DNA of 64,000 nucleotides from Verrucomicrobiia bacterium. Lineage in GTDB: Bacteria > Verrucomicrobiota > Verrucomicrobiia > Verrucomicrobiales > DEV007. Each line of letters starts with the position of its first letter. The stretch's first letter is position 1. A model generated the notes under the pieces. The model saw only the letters and a program-made list of their open reading frames with translations. It searched no databases and was not told the origin of the DNA. Shown piece after piece: positions 57,649-64,000 of the stretch. Both the position numbers and the translations under genes were made by a program. The stretch is taken from contig JAUICH010000013.1 in NCBI GenBank assembly GCA_030427505.1, positions 1 through 64,000 of the forward strand, read 5' to 3'.

Positions 57649-59442
57649 TTAGGCTCCCAGTTCCGCCTTCTTCTTGTCGCTGACGGTGGTCTGGATGTAG
57701 ATCTCGCGCAGTTGCTTGAAGTCGGCTTCCGCCGGGCTGGCGGACATGAGGTCCATGCCCTTGTTGTTCTTGGGGAAGGCCATGACTTCGCGGATGCTGG
57801 ACTCGCCGCAGACGAGCATGACCAGGCGGTCCAGACCCAGGGCAATGCCGCCGTGGGGCGGGGCGCCGAAGGAGAAGGCCTGGAGCAGGTGGCCGAACAT
57901 GACCTTCTGCTCTTCCTTGGAGATGCCGAGGATGTCGAACATCTTCGTCTGGAGGTCGCCTTCGAAAATCCGGAGGCTGCCGCCGCCGAGTTCGTAGCCG
58001 TTCAAGACCGCGTCATAAGCTTCGGCGCGGGCTTGGCCGTAAGTGTCCTCGCTGTCCAGGAGGTGCAAGTCTTCCGTCTTGGGCCGGGTGAAGGGGTGGT
58101 GCACGGCGTTCCACTTGCCTTCTTCTTCGTCGAAGGCCAGCAGGGGGAAGTCCACGACCCAGAGGAAGTCGAAGTCCGTGTTGCCCTCCAGCAGTTTCTG
58201 AATGCCGGCCACTTCCAGGCGGATGCGGCCAAGCACTTCGCAGACGGTTTCCCACTTGTCCGCGCCGAAGAGGATGAGGTCGCCTTCTTCGATGCTCATC
58301 TTCTCGGTCAGGGCGGCTTTCTCTTCATCAGTGAAGAACTTCACGATGGGACTCTTCCACTCGCCGTCTTCCACCTTGATGAAAGCCAGGCCCTTGGCGC
58401 CGGCTTCCTGGGCCAGCTCGGTCAGGCGATTGATTTGGCCGGTGGTCACGCAGGCAAAGCCCTTGGCGTTGATGGCTTTCACCACGCCGCCTTTGTCGAG
58501 AGCGCCTTTGAAGACCTTGAAAGAACTGTTGGCGAACACGTCGCCCAAGTCCGTCAGTTCCATGGCGAAGCGGCGCTCCGGCTTGTCGCTGCCGTAGCGG
58601 TTCATCGCTTCCTGATAGGTCAGGCGTTCGAAGGGCGCGGCGATCTCGATGCCCAAGGCATCGCGGAAGACCCGGGTGAGAGTGCCTTCGATCAGTCCAA
58701 TGATGTCGTCCGTGTTCACGAAGGAGGCTTCGATGTCCACCTGGGTGAACTCCGGCTGACGGTCGGCGCGCAGGTCTTCGTCCCGGAAACAGCGGGCAAT
58801 TTGGAAATACTTTTCGATGCCCGCCACCATGAGGAGCTGCTTGTACTGCTGCGGCGCCTGGGGCAGGGCATAGAACTTGCCGGGGTTCAGGCGGGAGGGC
58901 ACCAGGAAGTCCCGCGCGCCTTCAGGCGTGCTCTTGGAAAGGATGGGCGTCTCCACCTCGATGAAGCCCGCGTCGTCCAGGTGGTCGCGCACCGCCTTGG
59001 TTACGCGGTGGCGCAGGCGCATGTTCCGGGACATGCGGGGGCGCCGCAGGTCCAGGTAGCGGTGCTTCATCCGCAGGTCTTCGTTGGAAAGTTCCTTGTC
59101 GAGCTGGAAGGGCAGAACCTCTGCTTTGCTGAGAATCTTCACTTCCTGCACCACAATCTCGATCTCGCCGGTCGCCAGCTTGTCATTGGTGGTGCCTTCC
59201 AGACGGTCCGCGACGCGTCCGGTGATGCTGAGGACGTCTTCCTGCCGCAAGTGGTGACTGATTTCGGCGGCTTCCTGGCCTTCTTCGGGGCGGAACACTG
59301 CCTGGGTCAGGCCCTCGCGGTCCCGCAAGTCGATGAAGATGACGCCGCCATGGTCGCGCGTGGAATTCACCCAGCCCACCAGCGTGGCGATTTGGCCGAC
59401 GTGTTCCTTGCGGAGTTCGTTACAGTGATGCGTGCGTTCCAT
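57649..59442 (-). CDS. aspS: Aspartyl-tRNA synthetase (597 aa)
   Basis: Bacterial-type AspRS, class II. It has an N-terminal OB anticodon domain (VGWVNSTRDHGGVIFIDLRDREG), motif 2 around the CFRDEDLRADRQPEFTQVD segment, the GAD insertion in the middle and motif 3 GIALGLDRLVMLVCG near the C-terminus. Length is typical (about 590 aa). It charges tRNA-Asp. It lies 84 bp downstream of hisS on the same strand and is probably cotranscribed with it. Confidence 0.98.
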   Translation of the reverse strand: MERTHHCNELRKEHVGQIATLVGWVNSTRDHGGVIFIDLRDREGLTQAVFRPEEGQEAAEISHHLRQEDVLSITGRVADRLEGTTNDKLATGEIEIVVQEVKILSKAEVLPFQLDKELSNEDLRMKHRYLDLRRPRMSRNMRLRHRVTKAVRDHLDDAGFIEVETPILSKSTPEGARDFLVPSRLNPGKFYALPQAPQQYKQLLMVAGIEKYFQIARCFRDEDLRADRQPEFTQVDIEASFVNTDDIIGLIEGTLTRVFRDALGIEIAAPFERLTYQEAMNRYGSDKPERRFAMELTDLGDVFANSSFKVFKGALDKGGVVKAINAKGFACVTTGQINRLTELAQEAGAKGLAFIKVEDGEWKSPIVKFFTDEEKAALTEKMSIEEGDLILFGADKWETVCEVLGRIRLEVAGIQKLLEGNTDFDFLWVVDFPLLAFDEEEGKWNAVHHPFTRPKTEDLHLLDSEDTYGQARAEAYDAVLNGYELGGGSLRIFEGDLQTKMFDILGISKEEQKVMFGHLLQAFSFGAPPHGGIALGLDRLVMLVCGESSIREVMAFPKNNKGMDLMSASPAEADFKQLREIYIQTTVSDKKKAELGA

Positions 59443-59526
59443 GGTAGGCGTTGTCTATTTCAAAAAGGGGGCCAGAGGAGAGAAAGAGACCCTCCGCTGG
59501 CTGGGGAGGGTAGAGTTTAGAGGCAC

Positions 59527-60792
59527 TTAGCCCGGAAGCAAGAGCCGCGTGAACTCGGCGTCGAAGTCCTCCACCTGGCAGGTCGTCTCCAGGCGGAGGG
59601 CCAGATTCTTGATGGTGACGATGGGAAATTCCTGCCCGATGACCACGGCGATCTGGGCGCCTTGCTGCTCGGCGGCCTGGAACTGCTTGCCGACCTTGGC
59701 CGCTGTTAGCGCATAGGCGGTGCGATAGCCGTTCCGGCGCAGCCGCTGGGTGAGGGCCAGGGCGTCCGGGCGCTTCGCTTCGTCCGCGACCACGAGATAG
59801 ACGTCGATGCCGGTTTCGCGGGCGATGCCTTCTTCCAGACGGGAATTCGCGGCGGGCGTCTCGCGGATGAGGTCGGTCACCACCACATCACCCATGGCGA
59901 AACCCACGGCGGGCATGTCCACGCCGCCGATGAGATCGACCAAGTTGTCATAGCGGCCGCCTCCGGCCACGGCGCGCATGCCTTTGCCGATGTCGAACAC
60001 CTCGAACACCGCTCCCGTGTAGTAGGCCAGGCCGCGGACGATGCTGAGGTCCACCTTGAGAAACTCGCCCATGCCGCGGGCCTCCAGGTCCGCGATGATT
60101 TCCGTGAGCGGACCCGAAGCCGGGGCACCCGCTTGGATAAATTCCCGCACCGCCGTCAGCGAAGTGCCCAGAGGTTGGAGCTTTTCGTCCGTCTTTTCGG
60201 GTGACTCCCGCTCCAGCTTGTCGATCACTTGGAGGAAATCCGTCAGCTTTTCCGCCGGGACACCCGCCCCTTCCGCGAAGGTGGTCCAGGCGTTCCGGTC
60301 ACTGAGGCGAATCTGGAAATCGTCCGCGGTGAAACCGAAGTCCCGCATCAAATCGATGGAAAGTGCGATCAACTCGGCGTCCGCCGCCGGGCTGGGTTCA
60401 CCCAGGAGATCGCAGTTGAATTGGTAAAACTCCCGCAGGCGGCCTCTTTGCTGCTTTTCGTAGCGGAAGAACTGACCGATGGAGAACCACTTCAGCGGCT
60501 TTTTATAGTCCCGCTGCTTGGCGGCGGCCATGCGGGCCAGGGTGGGGGTCAGCTCCGGCCGCATGGAAACGTCGCGGTCTCCTTTGTCCGTGAAGCAGAA
60601 GAGCTGCTTTGTGATCTCGTCCCCGGACTTCTTCTTATAGAGATCCGTGCCCTCCAGGACCGGCCCCTCGTATTCGACAAAGCCATAGCGCTGCGCGACG
60701 GCGCGCCACGTCTCGAAGACGTAGTTGCGAGCCGCACACACTTCCGGGTAGAAATCGCGAAATCCCGGCAAGGTCTGGAAATTTCCGGCCAT
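59527..60792 (-). CDS. hisS: Histidyl-tRNA synthetase (421 aa)
   Basis: The start was set at MAGNFQTLPGFRDFYPE, the canonical HisRS beginning; the frame continuing to 60885 would overlap the palindrome and the divergent recF upstream region. Motif 2 is FRYEKQQRGRLREFYQFNCDLLG, the His-binding stretches are LAYYTGAVFEVFD and AVAGGGRYDNLV, and the C-terminal anticodon domain contains DVYLVVADEAKRPDALAL. It charges tRNA-His and is transcribed ahead of aspS. Confidence 0.97.
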   Translation of the reverse strand: MAGNFQTLPGFRDFYPEVCAARNYVFETWRAVAQRYGFVEYEGPVLEGTDLYKKKSGDEITKQLFCFTDKGDRDVSMRPELTPTLARMAAAKQRDYKKPLKWFSIGQFFRYEKQQRGRLREFYQFNCDLLGEPSPAADAELIALSIDLMRDFGFTADDFQIRLSDRNAWTTFAEGAGVPAEKLTDFLQVIDKLERESPEKTDEKLQPLGTSLTAVREFIQAGAPASGPLTEIIADLEARGMGEFLKVDLSIVRGLAYYTGAVFEVFDIGKGMRAVAGGGRYDNLVDLIGGVDMPAVGFAMGDVVVTDLIRETPAANSRLEEGIARETGIDVYLVVADEAKRPDALALTQRLRRNGYRTAYALTAAKVGKQFQAAEQQGAQIAVVIGQEFPIVTIKNLALRLETTCQVEDFDAEFTRLLLPG

Positions 60793-60871
60793 GGTGGTGG
60801 GAGGGGTGAAGATGCACCGCAAGCCTTTGAATTCAACGAAAAAGGGGTTGGAGGCGGCGGCCCTTGGGCTA

Positions 60872-60888
60872 CGGGTGTCTGACACCCG
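60872..60888. repeat. 17-bp palindrome between hisS and recF
   Basis: CGGGTGTCTGACACCCG is a perfect 8-bp inverted repeat around a single T, in the 104-bp gap between the divergent hisS and recF starts. It could be a regulator site or a dispersed palindromic repeat. Confidence 0.6.
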
Positions 60889-60896
60889 CGAAAGGA

Positions 60897-62000
60897 ATGT
60901 CCGCCCTGCTCACCAGTTTGAAGCTGAACCAGTTTCGCTGTTTCACCGCCCTGCGGCTGGAACTGGGCGAAGGGATCTCGCTTTTCGTGGGGGACAACGC
61001 GCAGGGAAAGACGTCCATTTTGGAAGCCGTCTGCGTTCTGCTGCGGCTCCAGAGTCCCCGGGCCTCCGCGCTGGGAGAAACGGTGCAGTTCGGACAGCGG
61101 GAATTCGCCGTCGCGGGGGACTACGGAGACAGCGAACTGCGGCTCCAGTTTACCTCCAGCGGGCGGCGCCTCTCCGTGGATGGCGAAACACAGAAGCGGT
61201 CTGGCGACTACCTGCGCGCCTCGGGACTGGTGGTGTGGATGGGCAATGACGACCTGGCCCTGATCCGGGGCGGGGGAGAGGGACGGCGGCGCTACCTGGA
61301 CTTCATGGCGGGCCAGCTTTTCCCCGGCTACCGCACCGCCCTGAAAGCCTACGAGCGGGCTCTGCGCTCGCGGAATTTCCTCCTGAAGCGGGACAAAACT
61401 CCCGCCTGGCCGCAGATCGACGCCTACACCAAGCTCCTTTACGAGCACGGCGCGGTGCTGACCGCCCGGCGGCGGGAGTTGATCGAGCGCCTTCAACCCT
61501 ACGCGGTGGAAGCCCAATGCCAAATCAGTGGGCGGGAGGATGAGGCCGTGGCGCTGGAATACCGCTGCGGTAGCGACTCCAGCGAAGCGCTCCATACCGA
61601 AACGGGTTATGACCTGGCCGCCGTACTGTGGGAACGGCGGGAAGAAGAACTGCGCCGCCGCCAGACCGTGGCGGGCCCGCACCGGGACGACCTGCTCCTC
61701 TCTCTCAACGGCATGCCCACCGCGAAGTTCGCTAGCGAGGGCCAGCAGCGCACCCAGGCCCTGGCGTTGAAGCTCGCCCAGAGCCGCCTTTTTCTCGCGA
61801 TGAAGGAACGCGCCCCGGTGCTGCTGATCGATGACATTTTCGGCGAACTCGATCCCCAGCGGCGCAACGCGCTGATGCAGGCCTGGCCGGAAGAATCGCA
61901 GAAGCTCATCACCACCACTCACCTGGACTGGCTGGACCCGGAGTGGGGACGGGCGGCCACGGTCTATGAAGTGCGTATGGGCAAGGTGGCGAAGCCCTGA
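60897..62000 (+). CDS. recF: RecF recombination/replication-repair ATPase (367 aa)
   Basis: SMC-like RecF. Walker A GDNAQGKTSILEAV is in the N-terminal part (LTSLKLNQFRCFTALRLELG precedes it), then GRRRYLDFMAGQLFPGY, the C-terminal signature EGQQRTQALALKLAQ and Walker B PVLLIDDIFGELDPQRRNAL. It loads RecA at gaps in damaged DNA together with RecO and RecR. The start was set at MSALLTSL, because the upstream in-frame region lies in the palindrome. It is not beside dnaA/dnaN here. Confidence 0.96.
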   Translation: MSALLTSLKLNQFRCFTALRLELGEGISLFVGDNAQGKTSILEAVCVLLRLQSPRASALGETVQFGQREFAVAGDYGDSELRLQFTSSGRRLSVDGETQKRSGDYLRASGLVVWMGNDDLALIRGGGEGRRRYLDFMAGQLFPGYRTALKAYERALRSRNFLLKRDKTPAWPQIDAYTKLLYEHGAVLTARRRELIERLQPYAVEAQCQISGREDEAVALEYRCGSDSSEALHTETGYDLAAVLWERREEELRRRQTVAGPHRDDLLLSLNGMPTAKFASEGQQRTQALALKLAQSRLFLAMKERAPVLLIDDIFGELDPQRRNALMQAWPEESQKLITTTHLDWLDPEWGRAATVYEVRMGKVAKP

Positions 62001-62098
62001 AGAGGAGGGTCGGCCATCACGGCCCCGAAGTGTCTGATTGGACTCGTTTTCTCTCTATTTTCGGTAACCGGCTGGCACTTTTCCGCGACATAGCCAGT

Positions 62099-63601
62099 AT
62101 GCGTATCGAAGTTGTCCGGCGTTGGACCAAATGTCTCCGTTCCTTTCCCCGGGGCGTGATTTTTGGCTTACTACTAGGGTCAGTTTTCTTCTTGGCCGGC
62201 CTTGCCCGAGGGGAGGAAGGAGCCATGGACGGCGCGGGCATTACTGGTGTCTGGCAAGGAGTGATCAAAGCAGACGGGGAAGTTCACCGGGTGACCCTGG
62301 ATCTCCGGCAAACTTCTTCCGGCGCTGTTAGTGGAGATCTCTATTTCCCTGACGAATCCTATCAGCCCGCGCCGCTGACCGTGGTCACGCTGCGGGATCG
62401 CGACTTTGAGTTCAAGCTGGCCCCCATGGACGTGACCTATGAAGGGAAATACTCCGAAAAGGGAGGCCGGATACGGGGGGACTGGACTCTGGGAGGCTAT
62501 ACCGTGCCGCTGGACTTCGAGCGTTCGGAGGAGAGCGAAATGTATGATCGCCCTCAGACCCCGAAGCCGCCGTTTCCCTACAAGGCGGAGGAGATCGTCT
62601 ACTCCAGTTCCCTCAGCAAATATGAGTTGGCGGGTACGCTGACCCTGCCGGAAAGCATCGGAAAAGTGCCTGCCGTGGTAATCGTGTCAGGGTTGGGGCC
62701 GAATGACCGCAACGCCTCGGTGTCGGGTCACCAGCCGTTTGCCGTGCTGGCGGACTACCTGACCCGTCACGGCATTGCCGTGCTGCGTTATGACACACGC
62801 GGTACAGGGGGTTCCACTGGAAAGATGGAATACGCGGCCCTGCTGGATCTGGCGGCTGACGCTTGGGCGGGAGTGGAATATCTAAAAACCCGTCCGGAAA
62901 TTGATTCGGCAAAGACCGGTTTCATTGGCCACGCGGAAGGGGCGTTGCTTTCCACCCTGGCTGCCTCCAAGCGCGAGGGCGTTGCCTTTCTGGTTTTGTT
63001 AGGGGCTCCCGGATTGCCGGGGGCCGAGTCGATGAAGTACTACGTGCAGGCGGCCGGAACAGCCGCTAATCTGAACCCTGCCGCGCTGGACTTGCTGGTG
63101 AAACTATACGACACCTATGGCCGCGCTTTCTCAGCCGATCCGGCAACGCTGGGAGGGTTGGGCGAGGAAATCGGGACCCTCCAGGCGGAAATCGGAAAGC
63201 TGTCTCCGGATGAGCAGGCTAAGCTGGGGCAGTTGGGCGACCGGGCGGGACTCTACTTCCGCTATCCGGAAGCCCCCTGGGTGCGCGATGTCATGACGAC
63301 GGATCCGGGTCCGGTTCTGGAGTCCGTCAAGGTACCTGTCCTGAGCGTGGCGGGCAGCCTGGACTGCCTCTATCCCGTCTCCGTACACCAACCGGAAATC
63401 GAGCAGCACCTAAAAGCGGGAGGGGGGTCGCGGAACCTGATCAAGACCCTGAGCGGGTTGAATCACCTGCTGCAAAAAGCGGAGACCGGAGTCCCAGGCG
63501 AGTATGTCAGGCTCGACGAGACCATTTCCTTCACCGCGCTCAGGGGAATTGGCGATTGGATCCTTGGCATCACGAATGAATCCGCGGCGAGGGCACGGTG
63601 A
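62099..63601 (+). CDS. Secreted alpha/beta hydrolase-fold protein with Ser-to-Ala nucleophile change (500 aa)
   Basis: The start was set at MRIEVVRRW, giving a signal peptide FPRGVIFGLLLGSVFFLAGLA; a GTG at 62030 would add 23 residues. Residues about 40-190 are a beta-rich domain (GVWQGVIKADGEVHRVTLDL). The C-terminal half is an alpha/beta hydrolase with PAVVIVSGLGPNDRNAS, LRYDTRGTGGS, and GLNHLLQ as the His region; AGSLDCLYP carries the acid. The nucleophile elbow, normally GHSEG, reads FIGHAEGALLST: the serine is replaced by alanine. If the sequence is right the protein is not a normal esterase and may bind or scaffold. It follows recF on the same strand. Confidence 0.85.
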   Translation: MRIEVVRRWTKCLRSFPRGVIFGLLLGSVFFLAGLARGEEGAMDGAGITGVWQGVIKADGEVHRVTLDLRQTSSGAVSGDLYFPDESYQPAPLTVVTLRDRDFEFKLAPMDVTYEGKYSEKGGRIRGDWTLGGYTVPLDFERSEESEMYDRPQTPKPPFPYKAEEIVYSSSLSKYELAGTLTLPESIGKVPAVVIVSGLGPNDRNASVSGHQPFAVLADYLTRHGIAVLRYDTRGTGGSTGKMEYAALLDLAADAWAGVEYLKTRPEIDSAKTGFIGHAEGALLSTLAASKREGVAFLVLLGAPGLPGAESMKYYVQAAGTAANLNPAALDLLVKLYDTYGRAFSADPATLGGLGEEIGTLQAEIGKLSPDEQAKLGQLGDRAGLYFRYPEAPWVRDVMTTDPGPVLESVKVPVLSVAGSLDCLYPVSVHQPEIEQHLKAGGGSRNLIKTLSGLNHLLQKAETGVPGEYVRLDETISFTALRGIGDWILGITNESAARAR

Positions 63602-63789
63602 GAGGTTGGTTGGAACGTCTGGACGTCTGCCGGAATTGCCCGCGGCCGCGCTCCTTTTTGGACGTGGAGCCAGTTCTCGCGGCTGGCACGCGAAAGTACT
63701 GGCTGGAGAAAGTGTCCGAACGAAACCGCCGAAGCAGGACTTACCAGAACATCCTTTGCCATGGTCTGATGATTCTGTTACTCAAGAGA

Positions 63790-64000
63790 ATGGAATACTC
63801 AAACAGCCGGATTTGTCTGAAACCGAATTTACTCGTAAGGCTTCTACTTTGCGCCTTCTCCTTGAACCTGATGGCCTGTGTTTCACCGTCCGGCTATCTT
63901 GAGAAGGAAGAAACGGCCTACGATCTCGATACCTCGTACCATGTTGAGGATCACTCAGACGGTTTCACTTTGACCATTTACTACTCTCACTACCAGTTCT
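63790..64000 (+). CDS. Lipoprotein, 5' part only (runs off the window)
   Basis: Begins at ATG 63790 with MEYSNSRICLKPNLLVRLLL and a lipobox around LNLMAC-V, then a polar, Tyr/Glu-rich stretch to the window end. An in-frame ATG at 63769 is an alternative start. No family can be named from 70 residues. The lipoprotein leader supports a real gene; its 3' end lies outside. Confidence 0.6.
   Translation, partial: MEYSNSRICLKPNLLVRLLLCAFSLNLMACVSPSGYLEKEETAYDLDTSYHVEDHSDGFTLTIYYSHYQF

Noticed and set aside
63504..63902. 132-aa plus-strand frame after the alpha/beta hydrolase
   Set aside because: It overlaps the hydrolase 3' end and the lipoprotein start, and has no recognisable features.
1..64000. 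tRNA, rRNA and CRISPR arrays
   Set aside because: No T-loop/anticodon pattern in the gaps I read, no rRNA-like sequence, and no regularly spaced repeat array was seen; a covariance-model scan would settle the tRNA question.

Overview
The window is a GC-rich bacterial chromosome segment that looks like a member of the Verrucomicrobiota, or at least the PVC group. It carries the secreted DUF1549/DUF1553 plus DUF1501 gene pairs, planctomycete-type cytochrome c domains, a CxPSR sulfatase and a cytochrome c/beta-propeller pair that are typical of that group. This placement rests on gene families only. No rRNA, tRNA or CRISPR array was seen.

1-22.2 kb is most of a type III secretion (T3SS) locus of the Ysc family. 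At the left edge are two putative substrate/chaperone pairs: a 663-aa membrane-segment protein with a divergent CesT-like chaperone, and a 495-aa charged repeat protein preceded by a second CesT-like chaperone. A GNAT acetyltransferase lies between them. A long + strand operon follows: LcrR-like regulator, a 980-aa EF-hand protein of unknown function, LcrG-like, LcrV-like tip protein of unusual size, LcrH/SycD chaperone, YopB-like and YopD-like translocators, YopN gatekeeper, TyeA, SycN-like chaperone, SctX, SctY and SctV. Then come another class I chaperone, SctD, a small YscE-like protein, a YscG-like TPR protein and a SpoA-only SctQ C-domain. These are the two Yersinia blocks lcrRGVH-yopBD and yopN-tyeA-sycN-yscXYV, in swapped order. 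Needle, secretin, ATPase and the SctRSTU export genes are not in the window.

22.4-25.3 kb holds an orphan hypB, a structured-looking leader, a Cu/Zn superoxide dismutase lacking its disulfide cysteines, and a YpfJ-type zinc peptidase. 25.4-45 kb, mostly on the minus strand, is a secreted catabolic/redox region. It has a GntR-DUF1553-DUF1501 operon with a clear autoregulatory operator, a sulfatase/cytochrome/beta-propeller group, a YceI lipoprotein and a second DUF1501-DUF1553-WD40 group. The second group is interrupted by two abutting TA-flanked MITE-like elements. A nucleotidyltransferase pair and an O-methyltransferase sit among these.

45-64 kb is housekeeping and metabolism: phosphofructokinase, a YpsA-like carrier protein, an OsmC protein, a sigma-54 activator divergent from an SDR-RidA-PLP enzyme group (plausibly D-serine degradation), an RRM protein, SlyD, a DUF4062-TM-TPR protein, aspS, hisS, recF, an alpha/beta hydrolase whose nucleophile serine is replaced by alanine, and the start of a lipoprotein gene cut by the window end. 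A partial third MITE copy lies at the 3' end of aspS.
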